From Pseudomonas putida (GTDB taxonomy: Bacteria > Pseudomonadota > Gammaproteobacteria > Pseudomonadales > Pseudomonadaceae): 64,000 bases of DNA. Each line of letters begins with the position of its first letter. The first letter of the stretch is position 1. The position numbers were made by a program, and so were the translations under genes. Shown here in pieces: positions 18,501 to 26,669 of the stretch. The stretch spans positions 62,001-126,000 of the forward strand of contig NZ_SMTE01000008.1 of assembly GCF_004357765.1 (NCBI RefSeq), written 5' to 3'. The notes below the pieces were generated by a model that worked only from the letters and a program-made list of their open reading frames with translations, ran no database searches and was not told where the DNA came from.

Positions 18501-20362
18501 CACGCCCCCCGACCTTGCTCGACGGCTTTCTTCGTAGTTTCCCAGGTGTGCGCCACCTGGATCTGGAAAGCAACGGCCTGAGTGCTCTGCCGGCTGTACT
18601 GAGCGAACTGCGGGAGGTCGAAACCCTCGATCTGTCCTACAACGAGCTCGACCTCAGCCAGGCAACTGTGTGTCAGACCCTGACCAGCATGCCGGCACTG
18701 CGACAACTCAATCTCAGTCACAGTATCACCACGCTGCCCGTGGCTGCGTTCGAGCAGCTTGCCACTTTGCAGTCGCTGCGATTCCTGCAACTCGACAGCA
18801 ACGCCCTAGCCCTGGGAGCGGAACATTTCCGCGCCTTGGAGCGCTTGCCAGCTCTGACCCACCTGGAGCTGGGTCGCAACGCCATCACCCTGACCGAAGA
18901 CAGCCGCACCGCACTGGCCAGCCTCAACCGCTTGCAACTGCTCTCGTTGCGGCATAACCCCCTGGAACTGGCGCCCGACCTTACCGGGTGGACGCAGCTC
19001 GAACAGTTGGACCTTGAGCACACAGGCCTGCAGGCGTGGCCAAACGGCCTGGTCGAGTTGATGAACCAGACCCCGCTCAGGCTGCGCGCCATAGACCTGA
19101 GCATGAACGAACTGACTGATGCCCCGGACCTGCGCGATACCGCGTTCGCCTGGCTGATTCGCGAAGACGATCAGGAGCTCACCTATGCCTTCGACGACAA
19201 CCCATTTACCGACATCGCGCTACGCAGTCTCGAGGAGGCCGGCTTACCAGTGGGGGGAGATATGGCCGATACCGACTGGTCCAGCGGTTGGCCGTCGACA
19301 TTACGCGCCCACCTGAGCGAGTTGTGGTTCGACCCGCAGTGGCAACCTTTGCACGAGCTCTATCAGCGCCTGCCAGACACCGAGGCCTATGTGCGTAGCC
19401 CCGGCGCCACCAACGAGCGCATGCGCCATGTCATGCAAACCTTGGTCGACGGCTCCCAGGACGATGCCAGTTGGGGCTTCAGCGAACTGCAGCAGCGGAT
19501 CAACGACCTGTTGAACGACGCCGCTCAAGCCTGTGTCGATCAGGCCAGCCTGTTGTTCCAGCAGGTCGAGACCGAAGTCTCGTTATGGCAGTCGGTCGCC
19601 CACGCCGCGCCTGGCGCCGGCAATGAGCAGGTGGCCGTGGAGAGCGCCAGCGGGTTGCTGCGTCAGCAGTTGCTCGATGAACGCATCGGCGCGCTGTTCA
19701 ATGCCCGCCGGGCCCGTCGCACCGCCCTCGGCGAAGGCCTGGACGCGCCGGCATTGGTCAGCTACGACACGCTGAGCGACGAGCAACTGGTCGATACGAA
19801 CCTGCCCCTCGACGAGCTGGAGATTGCGCTCTATGCACGCATCCGTCTGCAGGACCGCTTACGCCTGCCGGCGCAGCCCGAGGGCATGCGTTTCGAGTAT
19901 CTGGCGCGGGTCAGCGATGGCACGCTGCAGGCCATCGCCGAGGAGGTATGGAGCGCCGCCTCGGCATCACGCCTGCGCGAGTGGGCCGGCGAACAGGCCT
20001 TCTGGCAGCGCTGGTTGCAACGCTTGCGTCCGGAGGCATTCGATGCGCTGCAAGTGGAGTGGGAGGCGGCTTCGGAATACTTCGACACCCTCAACGAAGT
20101 CGTTACCGCCCCAGGCCCCTATACCGGACCGAGCGTACCCCAGGGCTATATCGACAGCCTGGAAACCCAGATCGGCCAGATCACCTGGCGCCAGGATGGC
20201 GTACTGCAACGGGTCGATCTCAGTCACGACAGCGGCCTCTATGCCCAGGCCTCGGCCTTGCTGCTCAGCAGCCGCCAGCAAGCCCAGACCGCCTTGATCG
20301 ATGAACTGACCACTGCCCTGAGCGAGGCCAACCCCCAGGCCTTCAGTCCGACCGACGACTGA
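15596..20362 (+). CDS. Giant LRR protein with NEL-type E3 ubiquitin ligase domain
   Basis: A 1588-residue protein. The N-terminal half (about residues 1-450) resembles the DUF6543/dermonecrotic-toxin-like region of large Pseudomonas LRR proteins and includes two hydrophobic stretches near residues 391-455 (VLNVASFFVPGLAEVMLVVG; LFAVFAGLAQIAILGGAV). Residues about 939-1180 hold leucine-rich repeats (LRQLNLSHSITTLP, LRFLQLDSNALAL, LTHLELGRNAITL). From about 1228 a NEL (IpaH/SspH-like) domain follows; Cys1313 in QACVDQASLLFQ matches the catalytic C-x-D motif. NEL enzymes ubiquitinate eukaryotic proteins after delivery into host cells. ATG 15596 has GGAG 9 bases upstream; an ATG at 15581 has none. 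No secretion or chaperone genes are adjacent. Confidence 0.82.
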   Translation: MPAAPSSHFAFMQPRLPAWLAAATPTQRETLERLVRGSHRAMRHVQALLRPIQTPSMFCRTRLEDALAHAFPERELPDVEQGWLLPVAGMHGMSWLEAGMQNFEAQAQVRLYLAKDASGPTTLDPERFIKALRNLDLGEAYQYHLNEHLGRQAFLEALQAQDRAAFAAELYLARLKGALDDHGAALGDAVLAGLSHASRQPLECSYLSLFDMPMSGPLLIRKQPRQSTEACLLYLPGHPTQPLRQYDSLKAVGQAITEMLWQDHERQFFLRYVKRSLQPAFALKLRETLYPSYPYTYVTSDIPVLEKGQHISVFKRLFPGPRAIWQATLDKNVRLPWAHTPWSRECFGERARTQRERQLEDAADIVVPVAQRDAAALQASLQGWLQWGFNVLNVASFFVPGLAEVMLVVGGAQLVDEFLEGVHAANENEADAAITHLFAVFAGLAQIAILGGAVHAYETAGPLHGWQRVGTGASERLWHGDLTPFSQPRPWPQDLPLPPSGMRHWQGQPWLELDGQALPLQASGRGRWRLAPQPGHRYQPSVFGNGAGSWVLEHERPLSWSASTLRRRLGPVSAGMDDATLADALACSGYDDAALRELLTDHKPLPALMLDSLEAFGADRVVPAETEGTAVLARDFPGLSPRARNEILAHATPAQRAQLQRTGRLPLPMAESARLYLRHARINRALASLRQVGGADADRDTLVFANLQRLPGWTGNVRLELREGGRLIQATGRPGATLKQVSRSLDGYEPSDAYGQVLANRSNLFHALLRALPDSERNALGLPIGDTDGLREAIYQLAVNDREGCARQLGMAPVRPLVRLPNRLPGSPGLGYRLSGRGRGWQSEDALFDELFPSAPERDRRLLRQHLRHVAGRRPGAFMRLLESMRSDYRHLDEDLQAWVEQGIGEQRTQRDLLAQQIRQAWRRQSTEGDIGDIDFVTLRLDLSELQSLPTLRSQLPQVRQLHISGLSARPPTLLDGFLRSFPGVRHLDLESNGLSALPAVLSELREVETLDLSYNELDLSQATVCQTLTSMPALRQLNLSHSITTLPVAAFEQLATLQSLRFLQLDSNALALGAEHFRALERLPALTHLELGRNAITLTEDSRTALASLNRLQLLSLRHNPLELAPDLTGWTQLEQLDLEHTGLQAWPNGLVELMNQTPLRLRAIDLSMNELTDAPDLRDTAFAWLIREDDQELTYAFDDNPFTDIALRSLEEAGLPVGGDMADTDWSSGWPSTLRAHLSELWFDPQWQPLHELYQRLPDTEAYVRSPGATNERMRHVMQTLVDGSQDDASWGFSELQQRINDLLNDAAQACVDQASLLFQQVETEVSLWQSVAHAAPGAGNEQVAVESASGLLRQQLLDERIGALFNARRARRTALGEGLDAPALVSYDTLSDEQLVDTNLPLDELEIALYARIRLQDRLRLPAQPEGMRFEYLARVSDGTLQAIAEEVWSAASASRLREWAGEQAFWQRWLQRLRPEAFDALQVEWEAASEYFDTLNEVVTAPGPYTGPSVPQGYIDSLETQIGQITWRQDGVLQRVDLSHDSGLYAQASALLLSSRQQAQTALIDELTTALSEANPQAFSPTDD

Positions 20363-20498
20363 AACGCGCATCGCCATGGTCCTGGCAAGCTGCTTGCAAA
20401 GCGGTGAGTCGGGGCCTGGCCCCAGGCGCAATTTCATTCATTGCAGCTCGCGCCGCGTGCACCGGCTTAGAGCCGTTGCACCGTCAGTGCACCACAAC

Positions 20499-20584
20499 TG
20501 GTCAGACCGGTAAGGCCAAAAACCCTTGCAAGTCGGTTTTTTTCGCGGTTTTATGACTGTGCGCTGAACAAACCGGTAAGACCA
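20499..20584. promoter_or_regulatory. Two GntR/FadR-like operator palindromes
   Basis: TGGTCAGACCGG at 20499-20510 and, on the opposite strand, TGGTCTTACCGG at 20584-20573 agree at 10 of 12 positions. Both have the GGTC-N2-ACC form of FadR-subfamily operators. They sit 70-155 bases upstream of the symporter gene, whose operon encodes two such regulators. Assignment is by eye. Confidence 0.5.
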
Positions 20585-20654
20585 CAATAATTAAGTCCTG
20601 CGCTCTTTCGCCCGTGCGGCACCGAAGCAAGGACACCGACCAGAGACCACTCCC

Positions 20655-21965
20655 ATGCTCAAATGGTGCTCGCGTTCGATCTTCCTGCAAGTCGTGCTGG
20701 GCCTTGCCCTCGGCATTGCCTGCGGCCTCAGCTTCCCCGACCTCTCCCTGCAGCTCAAACCCCTGGGCGATGGCTTCATCAAACTGATCAAGATGCTCAT
20801 CGGGCTGATCGTGTTCTGTGTGGTGGTCAGCGGTATCTCCGGTGCCGGCGACTTGAAGAAGGTCGGGCGTATCGGCCTGAAATCGGTGATCTACTTCGAA
20901 GTGCTCACCACCCTGGCTCTGGTGATCGGCCTGGTATTCGCCTTCACCAGTGGCATCGGCAGCGGCGCCAACATCCATCTGGACCAACTGTCCAGCGCCG
21001 ACGCCAGCAGCCTGGCCGAACGTGGCCAGCACATCCATGGCGCCTCCGCCTTCTTCATGGACCTGATTCCGAATTCGGTAGTCGGTGCCTTTGCCGACAA
21101 CAACATCCTCCAGGTGCTGCTGTTCTCGGTGCTGTTCGGCAGCGCCCTGAACCTGGTCGGCGACTCGGCCGCCGGCATCTCGCGGTTGATCAACGAACTC
21201 AGCCACGTGGTGTTCCGCATCATGGGCATGATCGTGCGCCTGGCGCCGATCGGTGTGTTCGGCGCCATCGCTTTCACCACCAGCAAGTACGGCCTGGAAT
21301 CGCTGCAGCACCTTGGCGGCCTGGTGGCGCTGTTCTACCTGACCTGCGCCGGCTTCGTGCTGATCATCCTCGGCACGGTGATGCGCCTGTCCGGCCTCAA
21401 GCTGCTGCCCTTCATCAAGTACCTGCGCGAGGAGCTGACCATCGTCCTCGGTACCGCCTCGTCCGATGCCGTGCTGCCGCAGATCATGCGTAAACTCGAG
21501 CACCTGGGCATCGGCAGCTCCACGGTCGGCCTGGTGATCCCCACCGGCTACTCGTTCAACCTCGACGGGTTCTCGATTTACCTGACCCTGGCCATCGTGT
21601 TCATCGCCAACGCCACCGGTACGCCGCTTGAGATGACCGACCTGCTGACCATCCTTCTGGTGTCGCTGGTGACTTCCAAAGGGGCCCACGGCATCCCAGG
21701 CTCGGCCCTGGTGATTCTCGCCGCGACCCTGACCGCCGTCCCCGCCATACCGGTGGTGGGCCTGGTCCTGGTACTGGCGGTGGACTGGTTCATGGGCATC
21801 GGCCGGGCGCTGACCAATCTGATCGGCAACTGCGTCGCCACCGTGGCCATCGCCCGCTGGGAGAAGGACATCGATCTGGAGCGTGCGCACAACGTGCTCG
21901 ATGGCAAGCCGGGCTTCGCCCACACGCCACGTAAGCAGGGCAATGCCCAACAACAGGAATTCTGA
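20655..21965 (+). CDS. DctA-like dicarboxylate/amino acid:cation symporter (DAACS)
   Basis: A 436-residue inner-membrane symporter of the glutamate/C4-dicarboxylate family. Re-entrant loop HP1 carries GTASSDAVLPQ where DctA has a serine-rich SSSES, TM7 carries PTGYSFNLDGFSIYLT, HP2 carries TSKGAHGIPGSALVIL, and TM8 has RALTNLIGNCVATV. C4-dicarboxylates or related carboxylates are the likely substrates; the altered HP1 serine string leaves specificity open. It is followed by two GntR-family regulators. Confidence 0.87.
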   Translation: MLKWCSRSIFLQVVLGLALGIACGLSFPDLSLQLKPLGDGFIKLIKMLIGLIVFCVVVSGISGAGDLKKVGRIGLKSVIYFEVLTTLALVIGLVFAFTSGIGSGANIHLDQLSSADASSLAERGQHIHGASAFFMDLIPNSVVGAFADNNILQVLLFSVLFGSALNLVGDSAAGISRLINELSHVVFRIMGMIVRLAPIGVFGAIAFTTSKYGLESLQHLGGLVALFYLTCAGFVLIILGTVMRLSGLKLLPFIKYLREELTIVLGTASSDAVLPQIMRKLEHLGIGSSTVGLVIPTGYSFNLDGFSIYLTLAIVFIANATGTPLEMTDLLTILLVSLVTSKGAHGIPGSALVILAATLTAVPAIPVVGLVLVLAVDWFMGIGRALTNLIGNCVATVAIARWEKDIDLERAHNVLDGKPGFAHTPRKQGNAQQQEF

Positions 21966-21973
21966 CCGAAGCC

Positions 21974-21993
21974 GGCCGGCGCCAGCGCCGGCC
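21974..21993. other. 9-bp perfect inverted repeat before the first GntR gene
   Basis: GGCCGGCGC and GCGCCGGCC with a 2-base centre lie between the symporter stop and the GTG start at 22009. It could be a translation-modulating hairpin; it lacks a T tract. Confidence 0.5.
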
Positions 21994-22008
21994 ACCCAGG
22001 AGCACACC

Positions 22009-22716
22009 GTGATCAGCTCATCGACCGTCGTCAATTCAGTGGTGGAAAAACTGCGCAAGGCCCTCGCCCGTGGGCAATGGCGCAGCGGTGACATGCTGCC
22101 CGGCCAGCGCGAGCTGGCCGAACAATTGGGCATCAGCCGCCCCAGCCTGCGCGAAGCGGTGATCGTGCTGGAAACCCTCGGCCTGGTGCGTTCGCTACCG
22201 GGCAAGGGGGTGCTGGTGCTCGATGCCGAGCCGGCCGGGTCCGACGCGCCCAGCCACGAGGCCAGCGCCGCCGCCAGCCTGGCCGACGTACTGGAGCTGC
22301 GCTACACCCTCGAACCCTTCATCGTCGGCCTGGTGGCGCAGTCGGCCAACAGCCAGGACATCGGTCAGTTGCGCCTGATCCTGATGGACATGCGCGAAGC
22401 CCTAGAAGCCGAGGACAGCGAGGCCGGCGTCACGGCCTACATCGCCTTCCACGAGGGGTTGTTCGCTTTGACCAGCAACCCGATCTTCCAAAGCGTGGTG
22501 CAGCAGACCGGCAACGCGCTCAAGCAGAGCGCCGAGATGCTGCGCAACTCACCGGAGCATCTGACCGCACGCCTGCGCGAGAACGAAGCGGTAGTGCGCG
22601 CCATCCGTGAGCGCAACAGCGCCCAGGCCAGTGCCCAGATGCGCAAGCATATTCTTGCCGAAGGCTTGCGCATGGGCATCGAATTGAACGTTCCCGACGA
22701 ACAGCCAGGCCTCTAG
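22009..22716 (+). CDS. GntR-family regulator, FadR/FCD type
   Basis: A 235-residue regulator. N-terminal winged HTH: LRKALARGQWRSGDMLPGQR, then LAEQLGISRPSLREAVIVLE. The C-terminal helical FCD ligand domain has the metal-site type pattern (ADVLELRYTLEP, FHEGLFALTSNPIF, HILAEGLRMG). Start GTG 22009 has AGGAG 6 bases upstream; longer readings run into the symporter gene. FCD proteins usually respond to organic acids and repress adjacent transport or catabolism genes. Confidence 0.88.
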   Translation: MISSSTVVNSVVEKLRKALARGQWRSGDMLPGQRELAEQLGISRPSLREAVIVLETLGLVRSLPGKGVLVLDAEPAGSDAPSHEASAAASLADVLELRYTLEPFIVGLVAQSANSQDIGQLRLILMDMREALEAEDSEAGVTAYIAFHEGLFALTSNPIFQSVVQQTGNALKQSAEMLRNSPEHLTARLRENEAVVRAIRERNSAQASAQMRKHILAEGLRMGIELNVPDEQPGL

Positions 22717-22731
22717 GACAGGACCGCGACC

Positions 22732-23406
22732 ATGACCGCCCACGCCGCCCCTCACCTGCCCGCCCTGCTGGCCGCAGGCGAAACCCGCCTGTCGGCCGAG
22801 CAGATCTACCCGCGCCTGTTCGATGCCATCCTCGAACAACGCCTGCCGCCCGGTAGCCTGTTGCCCGAACAGGCCCTGGGCAACGCCTTCGGTGTCAGCC
22901 GCACGGTCATCCGCCGCGTGCTCGGGCGCCTGTCGGACCAGCAGGTGGTGGTGCAACGTCCCAGCCACACGGCGCACCTGGCCGTGCCCGACGTCCAGCA
23001 GGCTCGCCAGGTGCTCAGTGCCAGGCGCCTGACCGAGACCACCTTGATCGGCCTGGCTGCGCAACGCGCACGGCCCGCGCAGATCCGCCAGCTGCGTCAA
23101 CTGGTGGAACGCGAACGCCAGCACCATCAACGCGGTGAGCGCTGCGCGGCCATACGCCTGGGCGGCGAATTTCACCTCAAGCTCGCCCAGGTCGCGGCCA
23201 ATGCGCCGCTGGCACGGTTTCTCAATGGTCTGGTGCCCATGACCTCACTGATCATCGCCCGCTACGAATCGCCCTGTTGCGACCACTGCGCGTGGCAAGA
23301 GCATGCGGCGATCATCGATGCCGTGGAAGCCGGCGACGAACACGCAGCCCTCGACCTGATGAACCAACACCTCGACCGTCTGGAGGCCAAGCTCGTGCTT
23401 GGCTAG
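22732..23406 (+). CDS. GntR-family regulator, FCD type (second)
   Basis: A 224-residue regulator, 15 bases downstream of the first. HTH: LFDAILEQRLPPGSLLPEQA and LGNAFGVSRTVIRRVLGRLS. FCD domain: LGGEFHLKLAQVAANAPL and WQEHAAIIDAVEAGDEHAAL. It resembles GntR regulators of nitrogen-compound catabolism more than the first copy does. Whether both act on the symporter is unknown. Confidence 0.87.
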   Translation: MTAHAAPHLPALLAAGETRLSAEQIYPRLFDAILEQRLPPGSLLPEQALGNAFGVSRTVIRRVLGRLSDQQVVVQRPSHTAHLAVPDVQQARQVLSARRLTETTLIGLAAQRARPAQIRQLRQLVERERQHHQRGERCAAIRLGGEFHLKLAQVAANAPLARFLNGLVPMTSLIIARYESPCCDHCAWQEHAAIIDAVEAGDEHAALDLMNQHLDRLEAKLVLG

Positions 23407-23459
23407 CCTCCACCCTATACTCCGATGACCACCCGCCTCTACTTTCAGGAGGCCGTCGA

Positions 23460-24491
23460 GTGAGTACGCGATTGCCGATCCTGTTCTGCCTCCTGCTGGC
23501 CGTGGGCGGCTGCGCCAGCAAGCGCCCACCCCCTCCGCCACCACCCGCAGTGCTGACCCCGGCCATGTGGCAGCGCATCGACCAGGAACTGATCGAAGCC
23601 TCGGTTGGCGCTGCAGGCTCGGCCAACGACTATGCGCGGCGCTCGATGCGGGTCTGGAAAGAACAGGTCCAGCAACGCACCGAAAGCGACTTCATCCCCT
23701 GGTTCACCGGCTACTGGACCCAGCAATGGCTGACATTGAAAGTGGCCTGGTACAAGCTCGACAGCGGCAAAGGCCGTGAACCGGCGGAGAAACGCCTGGC
23801 GCTCTACCTGCAGGAGCAATACCACGAACGGGTGATCGAACCAGTGGCCGAGCAGATCAACCCAGAGGGCATCCGCGAGCGCGCCAGCGAGTTGTACGTG
23901 CAGTTGTTCGGCCAACAACTGCCGGCCATCATCCAGCGCTACAACGCGCCAGCCGACCAGGTCAGCCAACGCCTCGCACGGATACCGGCCATTGCCCTGG
24001 GCCCACCGGCTGCGCGTGACGCCAGCCTCTACCAGTTACTGCGGGCCAACCCACTGGTTCAGCTCCCAGCCTGGTCGGCGTTGCGTGAGCACTTGCATCA
24101 ACAGGCGGCCAAGGGCCCAGGGCAAACTGACGTCGGCCTGTCCTCGGTGGCCACCCGCGCCAGCGAGAAGCTCGGCTCCACCCTGGCTCCGCGCGGTATC
24201 GCCAGCGCCGTGGCAAGTGCGGTGGGCAAAGTGGCCGGAGCGATGATTTCGATCGCCACCGCCGGCTACGGCATGCTCAGCCACGACCGCGAACATCCGC
24301 AGATGGTCGAGCAGTTACGGGTGATCCTCAACGTCGCACTGAACCAGGAGTGGCGCGAACTCATGGAAAACCGCCAGAGCGGTGCCATGGCCGGGGTGTA
24401 CTACCTGTCAGGGCAGGTAGAGGACAGCCTGCTGGCCAGCCGTCCCCGGCCTGCGCAGGAACAACCGTTGCTGATTCGCCTGCCACCCTAG
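23460..24491 (+). CDS. Lipoprotein of unknown function
   Basis: A 343-residue protein. GTG start at 23460 has AGGAGG upstream. Signal MSTRLPILFCLLLAVGGC gives lipobox VGGC with acyl-Cys18, followed by a seven-proline stretch. The mature part is soluble and helical with a Gly/Ala-rich hydrophobic segment (ASAVASAVGKVAGAMISIAT) near residues 243-262 that could contact membrane. No family is recognised. It is likely attached to the inner leaflet of the outer membrane or to the inner membrane periplasmic face. Confidence 0.75.
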   Translation: MSTRLPILFCLLLAVGGCASKRPPPPPPPAVLTPAMWQRIDQELIEASVGAAGSANDYARRSMRVWKEQVQQRTESDFIPWFTGYWTQQWLTLKVAWYKLDSGKGREPAEKRLALYLQEQYHERVIEPVAEQINPEGIRERASELYVQLFGQQLPAIIQRYNAPADQVSQRLARIPAIALGPPAARDASLYQLLRANPLVQLPAWSALREHLHQQAAKGPGQTDVGLSSVATRASEKLGSTLAPRGIASAVASAVGKVAGAMISIATAGYGMLSHDREHPQMVEQLRVILNVALNQEWRELMENRQSGAMAGVYYLSGQVEDSLLASRPRPAQEQPLLIRLPP

Positions 24492-24611
24492 GCGCCGTTT
24501 GAGCGACTTGCCTCGGTTATAACCTAATAACGAACAAGTCTATTTGGCTATAAAAAAACCTATATGCTGCTTGCATCCGATAACGGGCAAAGCTGGGCAG
24601 TCGAGTAGCGT

Positions 24612-25397
24612 ATGGATGTAGGTTCTTTCGGTTTCACCATTGCCGGTCTGGTGGTGGGTTTCATCGTCGGCATGACCGGTGTGGGCGGCGGCTCGCTGAT
24701 GACACCGATCCTGCTCTGGTTTGGTATCAACCCCGCGACTGCCGTGGGCACCGACCTGCTCTACGCCGCCATCACCAAGGCCAGTGGGGTCTGGGTGCAT
24801 GGACGCAACAAGAACATCGACTGGAAGATCACCGGCTACCTTAGCCTGGGCAGCGTGCCTGCCGCAGCGCTCACCCTGTGGTTTCTCAGCACCTTGCACA
24901 CCGATACCTCGGCGCTCAACGCGATCATCAAGCAAGGCCTGGCAGCGGTGTTGATCCTCACTGCCCTGGCGATCCTGTTCAAATCACGCCTGCAGGCCTT
25001 CGCCAACCGCCATGCCGGCGACCATTATCACCTCAGCGACCGCACCCTCAATGCGCTAACGGTACTCACCGGCGTGGTGCTTGGCATCATGGTCACGTTG
25101 ACCTCCATCGGTGCCGGTGCCCTGGGGACCGTAGCCCTGTTCCTGCTATACCCGTTCCTGCAAACCCGACGCCTGGTCGGCACCGAGATCGCCCACGCCG
25201 TACCATTGACCCTGGTCGCAGGCCTGGGCCATGCCGGCATGGGCAATCTGGATTGGTCCCTGCTGGGTTACCTGCTGCTCGGCTCTCTGCCCGGCATCTA
25301 CCTGGGCAGCCACCTGACCGGACGCATTTCCGACCGTGTACTACGGCCTTGCCTGGCCGGAATGCTGCTGCTGATCGGCTATAAACTGGCGTTCTGA
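24612..25397 (+). CDS. TSUP-family (TauE/SafE) anion exporter
   Basis: A 261-residue inner-membrane protein with about eight helices. The opening GFTIAGLVVGFIVGMTGVGG and the repeat-related LTGVVLGIMVTLTSIGAGAL are the two TauE/SafE half-motifs. Family members move sulfite, sulfoacetate or other sulfur anions. The AT-rich upstream region (24515-24565) contains ATAAC-type half-sites that would suit CysB control, which is inference only. Confidence 0.87.
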   Translation: MDVGSFGFTIAGLVVGFIVGMTGVGGGSLMTPILLWFGINPATAVGTDLLYAAITKASGVWVHGRNKNIDWKITGYLSLGSVPAAALTLWFLSTLHTDTSALNAIIKQGLAAVLILTALAILFKSRLQAFANRHAGDHYHLSDRTLNALTVLTGVVLGIMVTLTSIGAGALGTVALFLLYPFLQTRRLVGTEIAHAVPLTLVAGLGHAGMGNLDWSLLGYLLLGSLPGIYLGSHLTGRISDRVLRPCLAGMLLLIGYKLAF

Positions 25398-25407
25398 ACG
25401 CCGTCTC

Positions 25408-25947
25408 TCATGCCAGGCGCAGACGCCACTGCCCGGTATGGCTCAGGCACACCCGAGACAGTGGCAGCACGTCGATACGCGCCTGCGTGGCCAGCGGCGC
25501 GCCCAGCACCTCGATCAACACAGCGCGGATGACCCACGGATGGGTCACCGCCAGCCAGTCTCCCCGCTCTTCGAATGCACCTAGCCAGGTCGTCACCCGC
25601 TGACGCAGTTCGGCGAACGACTCACCGCCGTGGGGGTTGCTGCAAGGGTCGCCCAGCCACTGCGCCAGCGCCTCGGGCTGCTCGGCCTGCAATTGCTTGA
25701 GTGCCAGCCCCTGCCAGCTTCCCAAGTCGCAATCGGCCAGCGCCGACTCCAGCCGAACGGGCGAGCCCAGCAACGCAGCAGTCTCCTGGGCCCGTCGCTC
25801 TGGCGCACTGAGCACCTTGACCGAGGCATCGTGAGACCACGGCAGTGCTGCCAGCGGCAGGATCGTATCGTGCCGGCTCGAAAGGTAGCCGGTACGCTGG
25901 GCATCGGTCAGGGCGTGGCAGATCAGGGTAAGGTGCAGTGGTTTCAT
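25408..25947 (-). CDS. Histidine phosphatase-superfamily protein with degenerate RHG motif
   Basis: A 179-residue phosphoglycerate-mutase-like protein. Typical elements are SAPERRAQETAALLG, LGSWQGLALKQL, GGESFAELRQRV and the second catalytic histidine in VTHPWVIRAVLIE. At the N-terminus the canonical R-H-G is C10-H11-A12 (LTLICHALTD), keeping the nucleophilic His but losing the phosphate-binding Arg and the Gly. It may be weakly active or bind a different ligand. Start 25947 is chosen because the fold begins at MKPLHLTLICHA. It is convergent with the TSUP gene, with 10 bases between stops. Confidence 0.82.
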   Translation of the reverse strand: MKPLHLTLICHALTDAQRTGYLSSRHDTILPLAALPWSHDASVKVLSAPERRAQETAALLGSPVRLESALADCDLGSWQGLALKQLQAEQPEALAQWLGDPCSNPHGGESFAELRQRVTTWLGAFEERGDWLAVTHPWVIRAVLIEVLGAPLATQARIDVLPLSRVCLSHTGQWRLRLA

Positions 25948-26075
25948 CGCTGGGGCTTTTCGCACAGGGGCAGCCGACTCGTTTACCACGGGCTGGCAAT
26001 TTTGTCGCGGCCAGCGCGGAACACTGCGGTAGGATGCCACTCCAAACTAGGCAGATTGCCAGCAGAGCCCGATCG

Positions 26076-26669
26076 ATGTCGACCCGCACTACTCCCGCCC
26101 CCTCCCCCTTGCTGCTTGCCCTGCGTACGGGCACCCATGACTGCCATAAGGCCCTGGAGCGGCGCCTGCCGTTTTTCCGCGAAGGCTTCGACACGCACGC
26201 TTACCGTCGTCTGTTGGCGGCCTACTACGGCTTCCATGCGCCACTGGAGTTACGCCTTGGCCACTACCTGGCTGGCGAACGGCTCAAGTCGCCGGCGCTG
26301 GTTCGCGATCTCTTGGCCTTGGGCCTCAGCGAGGCAGACATCGATGGCTTGCCGTTGTGCCAAACCCTTCCGAGCATCGATGACGCGGCCCGCGCGCTGG
26401 GCGTGATGTACGTGATGGAAGGCTCGACCCTGGGCGGCCAGGTCTTGAAGCGGGCCATGACCGAACGCCTGGGGCTCGGTCCCGACGACGGCACAGGCTT
26501 TCTCGATGTGTACGGGACGATGACCGGCAGCTACTGGCGAGCCTTTCTCGAGCAGCTCGGGCAAGCCCCGAGCGCACCGGCAGAACAGGCCGCCACGGTG
26601 CAGGCGGCCATCGACACGTTCTGCTGCTTCGAGCGGTGGCTGGAGCGCTGTGGGGTCCTGCTCCGATGA
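26076..26669 (+). CDS. Biliverdin-producing heme oxygenase
   Basis: A 197-residue helical protein. The proximal-heme-ligand region is LRTGTHDCHKALERRLPF and the distal helix signature is YVMEGSTLGGQVL. It cleaves heme to biliverdin, CO and iron. Closest in style to BphO/HO-type enzymes, but no bacteriophytochrome is adjacent. Instead its stop codon abuts that of the convergent siderophore receptor gene, with no spacer. Iron scavenging is a plausible role. Start 26076 is in frame and gives the expected length. Confidence 0.85.
   Translation: MSTRTTPAPSPLLLALRTGTHDCHKALERRLPFFREGFDTHAYRRLLAAYYGFHAPLELRLGHYLAGERLKSPALVRDLLALGLSEADIDGLPLCQTLPSIDDAARALGVMYVMEGSTLGGQVLKRAMTERLGLGPDDGTGFLDVYGTMTGSYWRAFLEQLGQAPSAPAEQAATVQAAIDTFCCFERWLERCGVLLR

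Noticed and set aside
20502-22205. 567-codon minus-strand ORF
   Set aside because: Antisense to the symporter and GntR genes; Asp/His/Gln-rich composition typical of shadow frames.
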